Below, one piece after another: positions 1-11,890 of a DNA stretch of 64,000 bases. Numbering within the stretch: position 1 is the stretch's first letter; every line of letters starts with the position of its first letter. Made by a program: the position numbers and the translations under genes. The stretch covers positions 1-64,000 of the forward strand of contig JAKCWG010000687.1 in assembly GCA_021464415.1 (NCBI GenBank), written 5' to 3'. The notes beneath the pieces are model-generated. The model did no database searches, was not told the origin of the DNA, and saw only the letters and a program-made list of their open reading frames with translations. This stretch comes from Lonicera japonica. Its lineage: Eukaryota > Streptophyta > Magnoliopsida > Dipsacales > Caprifoliaceae.

Positions 1-120
1 TTTCTCTTCTTCTTCTTCTTCTTTCCTCCTCTTCTTCTTCCTCCTCTCTTCTTCCATTTCTTCTTCTTCCCTCTCTTTTCTTCCTTGCTCACGCCATTGC
101 GGATTGAACCTTCCTCCCTC
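1..120. repeat. pyrimidine-rich low-complexity tract
   Basis: Imperfect TTC/TCC repeats dominate the first 80 bases and grade into CT-rich sequence. A short motif (CCATTGCGGATT) is repeated at about 93 and 125. There is no coding signal. Confidence 0.8.
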
Positions 121-960
121 ACTCCATTGCGGATTAAAGAGAAATTCTCCCTCACTGCTTCAAGAATCTGCAATTGAGCCCTAACATCATGGGAGTTTAT
201 ACCAAATCAATGTTTGCTTGAAATAGTCCTATGTTCTTCCTCACTGATGAATGTTTGCTCGGTTTAACATAATTGGGTTAGTTTGAAGGACTCGTGGTGT
301 GAAGCCGAATGAAACTAGGCATAATTGGCCCCTTAAGACCGAATTTTGTCATCTTCCTCGGCCTTTCACAACCAAGCTAAGAAGCTATAATCATTCAGCT
401 TCATAAAACTGAGTGAATCAACCTATTTCGGCTTTTCCAACCGAGCGAACCTTTATTCCAAGCAAGTGATGTATTCGCTTCAAAGCACCAAAGAGTTTCA
501 TTGTATTGGTTACGTAGGACCGAGTACAATCGAAAGCACCTCTATCTCTCTCCTCTCTTTCTCTCTCTACATAAGCCATGGCAGTACAGCACAAAAAATG
601 GAAATTGCTTCCATTCTCGGCATGTCAACTGATATTCCCCTTTCAATACCTGGAGTCTTTATTTTCAAAAAGTGTGCCAAATAAGCCGAAATGAGCTGAG
701 AATGAAAACAAGTTGGAATGAAAATGGAGGGATGAAAGGCAGAGCACTAAAGTCAGTTGTCACTCCCTTGTTTTTACACACTTTTTGTGTGTACAAATGG
801 CTAATGCATCTTCTTTATAATTGAGTTATTAATTAATTAATTAATGGTATATTAGGTGTTAATGATTGGGGTTAAAAAAAATGGTGTGGCATTAGTAAAA
901 GCCTTTATTTTTTTAAAAGAGTGTTACAGAGAGATTCAAAGGGTGGCAATAGCGCCACCC
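121..960. other. unrecognised intergenic sequence left of block A
   Basis: Only short open frames without a recognisable family are present. A small palindrome (GGGTGGC, AATA, GCGCCACCC) lies at about 940-960, just at the left limit of the duplicated block. Probably transposon-derived, but no termini were found. Confidence 0.5.
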
Positions 961-1239
961 AATAGAAAGGATACTTTATTTGGAGTTGTTAGTATTATAT
1001 TTTCTATAGACTTTATATCTATCTATGCTATTTTTTTTAAACAATTGAGGTCCCACTTTTATTACTACCCTACGTGAATAATTTACAAAAGAGCAGTGGT
1101 ACCCTTTGTATACTTTTACTTGGAAAGCTTCAACAATTATTTAATATTTAATATATGCATGGCTAAAAAATAAAACTATATTAGATAATGAATTTTAACT
1201 TAATTTCTATAAAAGTAGGCTTACCTTTTATTCCTACGG

Positions 1240-1244
1240 CCCAA

Positions 1245-1278
<34 letters not shown>

Positions 1279-2250
1279 TTTTTATACCCAAACTTCCGCA
1301 TGGCCACCTCACTTTGATAACTTACTATAATTTCTCTAATTTTATAATTATTTTCTTCCTCCAATTCGTCTATTTTTTTTTTATATCATTCCTCCTAAGT
1401 AGACTAGTGGGTCAAATGGCCCCCTCTTGATATGTGAATTTCAATAGTACGATTCTACTTAGATAGTTACATGGCCTTAGAGTCTTTTTATGGTACGATT
1501 TTACTAAACTTACAATTAGCCTAAAAGAGTTTGTACTTGGGGATTGAACACAGAATATTCCGTTAAATTAGTCAAGCATCTACATAAATCTTGTAGTAAC
1601 TAAACCACTGAACCAATTTTAAAAGTAGTTTATTTTCTTTTGCACGCTGTTGATCTAGGAAACTAACTCTCTTAACTAAGCACAGAAATCTATAAATAAG
1701 GCGTGAGCAAAACTACACCTTAACATCAAGATCCGTAAAAATTGAATTGAGAAGCAGACATACAAGTCAAAGTGAAACTATCAATTTTAATTGGAGGGCC
1801 TATGATATACGTGCTACGTAATCCACTTTTCGTTCATGTTGTCCAGTTTCAAAAGCTCAGGGTCTTTGGGTTTTTTACTTCCTAATCCGCTTGATTCAGA
1901 TGGATTAACTACTGTGATGCTTTTAACTAATTTAGGTTAAAGTTAGCCTTGAATACGGTATTTGCAGGAACAGAAGCGTTAGAAACAAAACAATGTTTTC
2001 TATTATTTATTTGGAGGAACGGAAGCTTTAGAAAACAACTATTTTTACATTTTTTCAGAAACAGAGTACCATTCAACAAGATAATCCAAGTACATCAAAG
2101 TTCAACGACTCTTCCAACCACAATGGGGGATCTTCAAGCCAAACGTCCAGGCATTTTCCACATATTTACTTAAAAGTAAGAGAAAAACTAATAATATGAT
2201 GTAGCAATTCTAAAGGTGTCGACATTACAGCAAAGACTTGCATTGTTTGA
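1240..2250. other. gene-free left flank of the SKP1-like pseudogene
   Basis: A CT microsatellite lies at about 1246-1280. About 1310-1630 has no partner in block B. The rest matches 17340-17620 and 18490-18740 in B. No coding signal was seen. Confidence 0.6.
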
Positions 2251-4366
2251 TCACTCAAAATGCCCAGGCATTTTCCCGGCGGATCTCTCTTCTTCCTCTG
2301 GGTGGGGGAACTAATATTGAAGAACTTCCGAATCTCTTCACCTTGTCATTCCCTTAATCATGTCTGCCGCAGTTTGACATGTCAGATCCAATAAGCTCTT
2401 GATGTTCAGATCGTTTGCTGCCTGCAATATAATATTTACATACAACCAATTAGAGATTAGGAAAAAAGGTATTACCACATAAACAAGAAGATTTTGGCGA
2501 AAAATCATGAGCTTATAAGGCGCCTTAAGATCAGCAGAAAAAATCTAAATCACAGACAATGCACCCAAAAAACAAACATAGGTCATGTTACCATGTGCCA
2601 ACACATTAGAAGCCATATAAGAATTTTAAAAATGAAAACACAAGATTTCACCAAATACCACGAATAAATATGCCCTCTTTAGTTCTTTACTTTTTATGGG
2701 ATTCTTTAAGGAAATAATTCCAATACATTTACATTTAATGCCATACTAACTGTCAATAACCAGATACATCAGTATCAAATCGCATTTGATAAGAGATAAT
2801 AAACGACTATATAAGCTAGGCGTAATCTAGTGAGCCACAAATAAGCTTAAACGGGTAAAATCCGCTTTCCTAGGAACTTCGTCCATATCAGCAAAGAAAT
2901 CAGCAGACGTTACTCATTAATTCCAAATAGAACACTGGAAGTATTGAGAGTTGAGACAAGATTTCAAGACAAAGAAAATATATTTTATGTTCATGAAACA
3001 AACACCATCAAACACAGAAACTACACCATTCAATATCAAACACCAGCATATAAGCATCAGAGATACCCTTTCGAACAAAGACTAAATCTAATTTTTGAGC
3101 AGGTACCAGATCCAGATTTGGTTTTGCAATAGACACAGAAATAGATTATTTACAAAATCAAAAAATCAAGAAAAAAAATAAGTATAACCTTGCTACAGGC
3201 AACAGCCGTTTCGACCAATTGTTAGTGGCTGCTTTGGCCAATTACGGGTTCGCAGCTGTTTCTGCCAATAAGGCTACCAAATCCAAGAACTTATCCCGAG
3301 ACTGTATAGTTTGAGGGACAACTACAACTAAAAGCTACTTCACCCGTCACCCATTCCCCAACTATTTCTTACCATTATGAAAACAAAAGTAATAGCTTCA
3401 CAATAATGCTATCCAAATATCCAACTACAAGTACAGAACTAAAGAGCATTGTACACAAGATATAAAACTTTAACAAACCTAGCTTGGGTGTAGAGAACTA
3501 CAGCATTTACTACTTTATCACAACATAGGAAATAGAACTTCAGACACCAGGATGCGGGCATTGAAACACTATATTTTAGAATCCAGTTTATTCATCTACG
3601 TTGTATCAACAAATAATTCACAGGATATTTGTAGAGCCCCAGCCCTAAATTGGTATTCATGATTCAATTATTACAACAAAACAAGGATCCTCGCAAATAT
3701 AACAATATCCCAAATTTTCTAAGTACTACATATTTGTAGAACCCTAAGCCTTATATTGGTTTTCATGATTCAATTTTCAGACCAAAACAAAAGCTCCTGG
3801 CAAATAACAACAAATATCCCAACAATCTCAAATTAAGACATATTTGTAGAACCCTAGGCCCCTAGATCCTCACAAATAACAACAAAGTTCTTAGTTCTTA
3901 AAATATTAAATTAATCCGATAAGATTCACAATTCCTAAATTAATCAACAGAATATCCAAACAGATTACGTATAGAAAAACATAACAGATATCGCATAAAA
4001 ACCAGATCAACAAAAAGGATTATTATAGAAGAATAAACAAAAAGTAGGGTTTAGAAATCTCACAATGATGAGACCGAACAGAGTCTGCTTATCGACTTTA
4101 ACAAAGTCAGCATCAAAGCTCTTCAACTCATACTCGTCAGCCTTATCCCCAGACTCGGGTGTTTCCACGTGCTTCTTGCAGTACTGAATGACTTTGGCGA
4201 GGATCTTGCTTGTGACTTTGGGGAGAGGAATGGAGGTATCGGCGGAGGTTTCATCCTCCATCTTGCGCTTGATGGTCTGTGACATAACCGCCAGCGCCTC
4301 CGCCTCCTCCACCTCTAAGGTCTCGTTGTCGGAGCTCCTCAGCACGATCCTCTTTCCGGTAGACAT
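2251..4366 (-). pseudogene. SKP1-like gene, frameshifted copy A
   Basis: SKP1 proteins are the adaptor of SCF ubiquitin ligases, bridging cullin and F-box proteins. Exon 1 (4366-4064) is open for 101 codons: MSTGKRIVLRSSDNETLEVE, then the BTB/POZ-like part ending in TLFGLII. The donor is GTGAGA at 4063. The acceptor TTGCAG leads into exon 2 at 2421 ([17 protein letters not shown]). Against copy B, bases are lost after KGMT, so a TGA falls at 2340-2338. The remnant then continues out of frame (EEIRKFFNI is still readable) to the ancestral stop at 2251. A product would have 128 residues and lack the C-terminal helices that bind F-box proteins, including the family's WAFE end. The intron (2422-4063) is 1.6 kb against 0.24 kb in B. 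A sequencing error is the alternative to true decay, but several separate changes in exon 2 favour decay. Confidence 0.85.
3600..3900. repeat. about 105-bp tandem repeat in the SKP1-like intron
   Basis: ATATTTGTAGARCCC begins three diverged units near 3628, 3730 and 3840, each followed by a shared CATGATTCAATT or CAAATAACAACAA segment. The short intron of the block B gene lacks these units, so this is an insertion or expansion specific to copy A. Confidence 0.7.
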
Positions 4367-4404
4367 GTTGGTAATTTGATTTGAGGGAAAGGAAATGAGT
4401 GAAA

Positions 4405-4424
4405 AACCCTAACCCTAATCCTAA
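4405..4424 (-). promoter_or_regulatory. telo-box-like repeat upstream of SKP1-like copy A
   Basis: Read on the minus strand this is TTAGG and GTTAGGGTTTTTC, about 40 bases upstream of the start codon. AAACCCTA telo boxes are known in promoters of plant genes active in dividing cells. The regulatory role here is inferred. Confidence 0.5.
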
Positions 4425-4700
4425 AGAGATAGTCGATGAGATAGATTGGTGTATGCGACGGTGGTAGGGGAAGGGGGTTATTTGTAGAGGGGTTGGGAAG
4501 GTGAAGCGTATAGAGAACGCCATGTATTTTCCAAAAGTAAAATTGAGAAAACTTGACTCAAAAAAATTAAAGCAGAGCAACATGTCTTGTTTAAAAAGAT
4601 TTTCCACTGACGAAAAAATATGTAGTCATTTTCTTCTTTCCTTTCACACTTGGACCTAACCGTGCATTGTTTAAAAAGACTTAATATGTTCAGCGGTTGC

Positions 4701-5288
4701 AGGGGTGCTGTCAGAAATTCAAAAATTAAACAAACAAACTGAATCGATTCGTTGCGATTCAAAATTTCTTGAATTGAAAAAAAACCAAAATCAAAATAAA
4801 AAACCGAAACCAATTGATTTTGGTCGGTATGAGTTGGAGATTCAGGATTCTTGAATTGGACCGAAAAACAGAATTTTTTTTAAAAAAAAATATTTGCGAA
4901 CTTAATGTAAGTACTTAAGTTGTCTTACAATACGTTGAAAAACAAAAAAAGAACTTTCTTACAACATTTACATTATATAAATGACCAAACCCTATGGATT
5001 ATTTACATTTACAAATAATTACTTAAGATAATTATTAAAATAAATACATTATATAATTTTTTTTGTAGCGCCTTTTGAGTGAATTTATATTTTTAGTACA
5101 ATTTTGAACTAAAGTTTTAACAATATAAAAAAATCGAATAAAACCGAACCGAACCGAACCCAACCCAAATAATTTGGGGAGGATTTGGGTTCCATAGGTA
5201 CGAGAACCGAACCGAAACCGAACTATAAAATTTGGGAACGATTTGGGGTACCCTAGTATCTACCCCGACCGAAATCGAAAACACCCTT
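4701..5288. mobile_element. ACCGAA-rich non-autonomous element
   Basis: It starts AGGGGTGCTGTC and ends AAATCGAAAACACCCTT, with many ACCGAA motifs inside near both ends. The left flank GCGGTTGC resembles the right flank ACCGGTTGT, a decayed 8-9-bp target duplication. Block B lacks it at the matching site (about 23390). The element at 62869-63618 has the same ends and the same internal motif, so they are one family. Confidence 0.7.
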
Positions 5289-5343
5289 AACCGGTTGTGT
5301 CAAGTCGTTTTTAAGCGAGTAGTGTTCATGTTATATAAAAATA

Positions 5344-6678
5344 GGAGGCTATTATTTATACCTTTTATTTATATCACTAATATTTTTATTGTCACAAATA
5401 CCTTTTTCATACTTATTTTTAGTCACAAACACTCATCACCTAATTAAAAGTTAATACAAACTTTAATTAAAAATAAAATTACTTAAAATTGATTAACATT
5501 GAAAGAGAAGAAGATTCTCTCACTTTCTCCCACTCGTCTCTCACACATTCTCCAACTCATCTTCCACCCGCTCGTCTCTCACCTTCTCCGATTTGTATCT
5601 CACCTTCGTAGATCTCTCGGTTATCTCTCACCTTCGTAACTTTCACATTCGTAGCTATCTCGCTCATCTCTCACCTTTATAGCTTTCCCATCGCTCATCT
5701 TCGCTTCGAAAGACAGCCATTGACGACCGATAAAAACCCTCTCCCACCTCCGCGATTGTTGAAAAAGAAAGAAATCATTTACGTCTCTTACCTAATGACA
5801 GGTGAGTGGATTCATACACACTCACCTCATATTAGGTGAATGTGTTGTAAGTGACTCACCTAATATAAAGTAATAGAGTGCAGAGTGTACTGGAGTATTT
5901 ATAAATTAGACTAACCTAATGACAAGTGAGTGGATTCACACACACTCACCCCACATTAGTTGAATGTTTTGTAAGTAACTTGCCTAATAACACACACTCG
6001 TCTCACATGGGGTGAGTATGTCTGTACACACTCGCCTTATTTGAGGAAAGTTATAACTAGATTAGTCTCCTTATATAAAGCGAGTCAAGCCGGGACAGAA
6101 CCCATTTTATACTCTGTTTTGGGGATTACATCTTTGTTTCAATTTGAATGTTGTAGAATGATGTATGAAAGCTAATATACACATTAATACACCAATAACA
6201 ACAATTATAATACATTTTTGGCTTCATTTTGGATTGAAATTTTATCACCAACTTTTTTTAGGACTCTTCTTTCTCCACCATCTCATGAACATTACCTCTT
6301 ATTTATCATAATCCAAGCTTCAAACTTCCCACCAATAATGTTTGTGCTTCGACTTGATTGTGATTTCTTGATTTTGATAGCTCAAATGATAAAGAAGTGA
6401 GTCTCTTCTCTTTCTATCTTTTTACTTGAAATAATGAAATATGATTATGAATAGGAAAAATTGGAGATATAGGTTTAATTATTTGAGTTAACGTTTGATT
6501 AGTTTATTAAAAAATGAATAAACAGATAGGTAATGTTTTAAGCATTGGGTAATAAGTTAAGTAATAGTTAAGTGAGAAGGTGGTTGTGACAAAAAAGTGA
6601 GGTGTTGAAAAATGAGTTTTATCAAATTATAGATGGTGATGTTTGTGACAAGATTGAGGGGTGTAAATAATAGCACCT
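5344..6678. mobile_element. MULE-like element 1, 1335 bp
   Basis: The left end GGAGGCTATTATTTATACC pairs with the reverse complement of the right end, AGGTGCTATTATTTACACC. An 8-bp copy of TAAAAATA flanks each side (5336-5343, 6679-6686). Block B carries the uninterrupted site at about 23428-23435. The left interior has a CT-rich 0.3-kb stretch (5510-5740) that resembles a plant 5' untranslated leader. The middle (5790-6070) has repeated GGTGAGTG-type motifs in both orientations. No transposase was seen. The MULE assignment rests on long imperfect termini and target length and is tentative. Confidence 0.75.
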
Positions 6679-7920
6679 TAAAAATAAGTAGGCAATATTT
6701 GCACTTTAACTTGTACTTGGTTTTAGACCTTTGTTTAAAAATACTTTAAAAAGTAAGTTGCTTTCTCTTCACCATTCTAAAGCCACTTCCACCAATCTCA
6801 CTGTTACATAAAGTAATTAACTAATAAAACACATTAATTATTAAGTTAATTAAGTTAATAATTAAATTAAAAACGAAGAAAACCCACTCACCATTTTCAA
6901 AGGAATGCACGCACGATCTCTTCTCTCATTTCCCTCCTTTACGCTAACCTCTCTCACCCACTCCTCTTCACAGACTTGCCAATTCTTCATCTTCATCTTC
7001 GTCACAAGCACCATCATCCCAAGCTTAACTATCAGCATCATCATATCCCTATTTTCGTCTTTAACATCACGAACAAAGTAAGTTTCACATTTTGATCTAA
7101 TAATGGTTTCCTTTTATTCAATTTTTTCATCAAATTTCCTCTTTTTCTCATTTTCATCTCTCAAATACCTAACACCCAACGTCAATCTCCATCACACCCT
7201 ATTTATATTTATGCTTATCCTTTTTCAAACCCCATGATCTGCAAACCCTTTTATCTAAAAACTCTAATATCTCTCAATTTTTTGGCATTTTTTATATTCT
7301 TCAGTTTCAAGTTCTTGATAAACTTTAGGTGATTTCTGTTTCTGGGTATTTTTTTAATATTGTTAAGTTTCAAATGTTTGATTTTATTCTAGTGATTTTT
7401 GTTTATAGGTATTGTTTAGATTATAGTGATTTTTGTTTATGGGTATTGTTTAGATTATAGTGATTTAGTCAAGCATGTATAACAATATTTATTATATCGA
7501 TTTAATTTTGAATATTGTGATTGTTTCTACTGGGAATGAGGTCATGCACTTTTTGACATAAAATCTTCACGAAAATGCTGGTGGTCAGTTAATTGGTCTA
7601 AGTTATTCTAACATGCTAATGTGCGGCATTACACCATTGTGATTAAGAGAGTTATCACTTACTTACAGTTTATGCATTGTTGTGGTTGATGGGGAATATC
7701 ACAATTATGCACCATCTGGGAACATGTTAAATGCATGTTTCTTTGGTTTCCCATACAAAAGCAATGCATTTCATGTTAAATGCATGTTGTAGTTGCCATG
7801 GGGCCCATTATAGAGTGTTTTTTTCTTTTAAAGAACTTTTGTTTCTCTATGATTTTTCTATTGTATTTGTTTTGCTCTATCTGAAACTATTGTTTTCATT
7901 TGCTAGAGTGCAATTTTAGA

Positions 7921-8152
7921 TGGCTAGTCACACGATATCATAGAAGCCGCGAAAGAGGCATACAATATGCTCGAGGATGCAAGAAAAACTGAATCGGAGC
8001 AAAATAATGTAGAAGAGAATATGCCCAACTCGAAGACTAGGTGAAAGCATGAGGATGCCTCGACAGAGACTGCAAGTACAACAATAAAACTCCGCCAACA
8101 CGTAGATCCGCTAGAAAAGCCAAAGCCCTACCACAATAGAAAATAAAGTAGT
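7921..8152 (+). pseudogene. unidentified coding-like fragment inside MULE-like element 2
   Basis: After a TTTGCTAG that could be an acceptor (about 7905), one frame reads IIEAAKEAYNMLEDARKTES and goes on, rich in E, N and K, to a stop at about 8040. Another short charged run follows (DPLEKPKPYHNRK). Composition is unlike the surrounding AT-rich DNA. I do not recognise a family. It may be a captured host exon. Confidence 0.35.
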
Positions 8153-8458
8153 TATGTTTGTGTAAATGTAGTTGGCTTTGGCTTAATGTAGTTATGTTTG
8201 GTACTTCTTTTTTGTTAAAGTATTTGCTTTGGATTTGGTACATGTGTTAGGCTTAATGTATCTGTTTTGACTTAATGTTCATGTATTACACTATCTAAGT
8301 TCCATTTTTGGATATTGAAAAATACTGCCATACATATTTTGATGATTTATTTCTTGTTAATTTATTATCCTAATTATTGCAAAGAAGAATAGTAATTTAC
8401 CTACATTAGTAGTATTAGAAGAATAATTTGTTAACCTCATGTCCTAAAGTGATAATGC

Positions 8459-8846
8459 TCGCTAGACATTGGGTGATTATAATGCAACTAGACGACGAAT
8501 GTCCATCGAGTAAGGCTTACTTTATCGCTAGACATGGGGTGCTGGGGTGCACCTATAATGAATAAAATCTACTGTCTAATTTACTAAGCTTGACATCTAA
8601 CGAGTATATTAATCGCTAGACATTGGGTGACTATGGTGCAACTAGACGACGAATGTTCAGTAACTAAAGTTTACTTTCTCGCTAGACATGGGGTGGTTGT
8701 GGTGCACCTAGAATGAATAAAACATACTGTCTAATTTACTAAGCTTGACATCTAACGAGTATATTACTCGCTAAACATTGGGTGACTATAAGGCAACTAG
8801 AAGACGGATGTCCAACGAGTAAGGCTTACTTTCTCGCTAAACATTC
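8459..8846. repeat. about 155-bp tandem repeat, 2.5 copies
   Basis: TCGCTARACATTGGGTGA recurs at 8459, 8613 and 8768. Each unit has a half-unit variant (TCGCTAGACATGGGGTG) about 75 bases later, and a shared block (TTTACTAAGCTTGACATCTA) precedes the next unit. The array lies inside MULE-like element 2. Confidence 0.85.
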
Positions 8847-9212
8847 ATAGGTCTAGGTTTTCTTGCTTGCTTCCACAAAGTGTTATTTTAGTGCTTGATT
8901 TTCTTAAATCAATGGAAGTTTTTGTGCATTTCGATCAAGAAGATGAGAAGGAAAAGAGATTGCAGCGAGTTTGGCTTGGTCGATCGATAGGAGGAGAAAG
9001 AGAACGTGAAAGAACTTTAATTCTATTTGAATTTTACAAAGTAATTATACGTTAATAATATGTAATTAGAAAGGTTAATTTTAACTCAAGGGTAAATAAC
9101 AATTGAATAAAAAGATGAGGGAATGGTGTGCAAATAGACACTTAATGACATTTTTAACATTGGCGTGAAACCGAGTAAATATTGGGGTGCGAATAGCGCC
9201 CACCTAAAAATA

Positions 9213-10911
9213 TCATGATTTTGTGTATTTTGATTATTGTCATGTCATGTTTGATATGACCCAAAAATACAAATTGTCACCCCTTATTTGTTTTTATTGA
9301 GCATAAATATTGACTATTTTACTAGTTAACTAGTCTTGTTGCTCATAAATTATCATTAGAGATTTGGTAAATGAATTGCACAAATTTAATTAAGACTAGT
9401 AAAAAGAGTATAGTACGTATCTCTAGTTTTAACACAAGCAAACCTATCCATACAAATATAGGAATGGAGAAAATATAAATGAAAGAAACTACATGAGCCT
9501 TTTTTGCGATTAATCATGTCATTGATAAATGAACATAAACATTCCATTAGAAATATAATATTAATTGTAATGAACAATATACTAAGGTAATTTATCCGCA
9601 AATCTTTTGTATTTGTTACATTAAACTATACATACATCTTGCTTTAAAATAAATAATAAAAGAATATATACATACATTTTCAGGTAAAGAAAGAACTTAC
9701 CATCGACAAAAATAAAGAAACTCAAACTCAACAATTAGATGATCAAATATAACTCATTGGTCATTTCCATGAATCTACTACTTTTCCACTCTTTTTCTCG
9801 AGTACATGGCTAGAAAACAACTTTTTAAATCTATACAGTTGTTTCTTGCAATCCTACAAAATAATTCAAAATTAGTGTGAGATGAAAAAAAATTGGAATT
9901 AAGAATTCATATAAAAAAATGTCTAATTCATTAAGAAAAACAATCATAACGAAATTAAGGAGAGAAGTGGTTAATCATCCCAAAGTCCTTTTGGTATTTC
10001 TTTAAGGGGGTATTTTGATGACGTCCACTCGATCATAAGACAAAATTGACAAACTGTTCAATTATTCAAACATTAAGGTTTTCAAATCAAACTACAACTT
10101 AAATTAAAATACATAAAGCGATATTTTGAACGGCAAAAAATATAAGATATTGATAGATCAACTAAGTGTCAAGATCTATAGAACTAAGTGCCAAAATTGA
10201 TAGAAAACATTGTCACTTTGTTGTAATTATAGAAATGAATTAAATACAATTGAAAGAAAGTAAATAATAAAAAAGAAAAGATCTGAAAAGTGTTTAGAAC
10301 AAAGTGTTGAAATAAACTAATTTTTGTAACACTAAGCAATGCTTCAATGTTAAGAAGCCTAATTGATAATAATTCATATACTTCGTGGTTAAGTATTTGA
10401 ACGAGTTAAAGATTGCGGCTTTAAATTGTTCAAAAGTTGCAGTTTTGAATTGGTCAATGACTTTTCAATTAGTTGTCATGATGACAACTAATATACAACT
10501 CATATAAAACTAATGACAACTAATATACAACTAAACATTAAGTTGCATATTAGTTATTCCACCGTCTTTCCACCAATGTATATACAAGCTTCCCCTTCAT
10601 TAGAAATGTATCCCATTTTAGAGTAACAAATATAGAGAGTTAGATAGAAAAATATGTGAGGTTTTTCCTAAACACTTATAATCTTTCATTTGTTATAGTG
10701 AGAGTATTTTCTCCAATTATAAAAGAGGTTATTGTCAATTGTGTCCTCGTTATTTTAAAGACAAATTCTTGTAATCCCTTTACTATCGTGAAATCATTTT
10801 ACAATTTGCCAATAAAAAAGTTCTCATTTTATAATTTATATTCAGTTGTAATTGGGTGCCACATACCACAACGTCCTAACAAACAGTTTTGTAAGCACGA
10901 AGACAAAAAAC
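9213..10911. repeat. right flank of block A, non-coding
   Basis: This matches 23436-25072 nearly base for base with small indels. It includes CTCGAGTACATGGCTAGAAA (about 9798) and a segment with TATA-like and leader-like sequence at 10560-10900. Both copies have broken frames, so no gene is called. A shorter, weaker third copy of part of it lies at about 25120-25420. Confidence 0.75.
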
Positions 10912-11560
10912 GCTATTTAGGTGAACGAAGCGAAACTGAATCAGAATCTCAGAAGAGTGATGGGATTTGAAAAGCAAAATTTTCCTTTTTTTGGGAAAAA
11001 CAAAGATTTTCAATCTCTGTGAATGGGAAAAAAAGAAATCAATAGCCTAGTTCGATATACAAATAGTAGTTGTATCTTTTTGAAATGCGCTCTGATTAGA
11101 AGTCGTTGAATTTTGAAAAGACTGGTGGAGCTCCGATTATTGGAGAATCCAATCAGATGACTAACGTTTGGATTCGGACCAGATCTTTCTTAAGGCTTCC
11201 TAATGAAGACTAAGTTCAAGCACGTGCTCTCAACTCGCCGCTTGAGACCACATACTTGAAAGGCAATTGAGGGAGCATACAATTTGGTTATGATAAACTG
11301 GGCTGGCCGAGTGCAATTGGAGGCCCATATGTTAGGTATAGCTTGCAAGCTTAACGATAACAAAGGAATCAAGAAGAGTAGGTAAGGCATACCGATCTCA
11401 CCCCCGCCGAGATCAGTGGAGCTTGGCCAACTTTAACACAAAGTAGCGCACGTGATCAACACGTGAAAAAACATAAGGAATGCATGGGATAATATTACTG
11501 AATCATACAGACCTGTAGAGAATCGTGATGGTCCCCACAAAATCACGACAGCCGTACTAT
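10912..11560. other. unrecognised sequence right of block A
   Basis: This stretch has a higher GC content than its neighbours, including GATCTCACCCCCGCCGAGAT (about 11393). It may be internal sequence of an LTR element, since an LTR-like relic follows, but no conserved protein was readable. Confidence 0.4.
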
Positions 11561-11890
11561 TCCAAAATTTGTTAGTTGTAAATAAGGGCATAAATGCTGG
11601 ATTGTTATCCAAGACTTACCCTCTTTGGCCATTATACTGTTAACCCTAATGAACATGTGTAATCCCTAATTCTATACGTATAAATAAAAATGGGAGAGCT
11701 CAGAGAAAGGGTCCAAATTCTGATTTCTGATCATTAACTCAAAAAAAAGTTTAAGTGTAGGAGGAGAGAGCTGGTAGCTTGCCTTCTTTGTTACAACACC
11801 CTTAAGAGCTAAATACAAAAAAAAACACACACAAAAGGTGGAAGTACTCTACACCTACCATCCAAGAGGAACCATCATCCAAACAAAAAT
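11560..11890 (+). mobile_element. decayed gypsy-type LTR relic
   Basis: TTCTATACGTATAAATA, GAGCTAAATAC and CACACACAAAAGGTGGAAGTAC occur in the same order as in the LTRs at 32854-33622 and 36461-37230 (TTCTATACTTATAAATAG, GAGCTAATAC, CACACACAAAAGGAGGACATAC). No clean ends were found. Confidence 0.55.

Larger units (their letters stand above)
6687..9204. mobile_element. MULE-like element 2, 2518 bp, possibly a Pack-MULE
   Basis: The left end AGTAGGCAATATTTGCAC aligns with the reverse complement of the right end, GGTGGGCGCTATTCGCAC, and the similarity runs on for about 40 bases. TAAAAATA flanks it at 6679-6686 and 9205-9212. The left copy is shared with element 1, so the two elements abut with a single 8-bp unit between them. 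The interior resembles gene pieces: a pyrimidine-rich leader (6890-7070), a donor-like AAAGTAAGT at about 7077, and a short coding-like stretch at 7945-8041. No transposase was recognised. Confidence 0.75.
961..10911. repeat. duplicated block A (direct repeat of block B, 16985-25072)
   Basis: Block A and block B share the same order in the same orientation: a 0.3-kb left segment (961-1240 against 16985-17270), a piece with short GAACAGAAGC-type motifs (about 1960-2130 against 18570-18740), an SKP1-like gene (2251-4366 against 20177-20869) and a right flank (9213-10911 against 23436-25072). Similarity stops at a shared GACAAAAAACG motif (10911 and 25072). The blocks differ mainly by insertions: A alone holds the elements at 4701-5288, 5344-6678 and 6687-9204 and a longer SKP1 intron. 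B alone holds about 17618-18485, 18760-20070 and 21110-23120. Boundaries were read by eye and are approximate. Confidence 0.85.

Noticed and set aside
4188..4813. Open frames on both strands around the SKP1-like first exon
   Set aside because: They are other-frame readings of the SKP1-like exon and its leader.
8459..8846. CRISPR-like array
   Set aside because: Units of about 155 bases with no short repeat plus unique spacer pattern. It is plant DNA inside a transposon-like element.
10656..10970. 104-codon plus-strand frame at the right edge of block A
   Set aside because: The matching sequence in block B (24815-25080) does not keep the frame, and no domain is visible.
11190..11390. 66-codon minus-strand frame beginning with a hydrophobic segment that looks like a signal peptide
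   Set aside because: Short, no family resemblance, and surrounded by transposon-like sequence.
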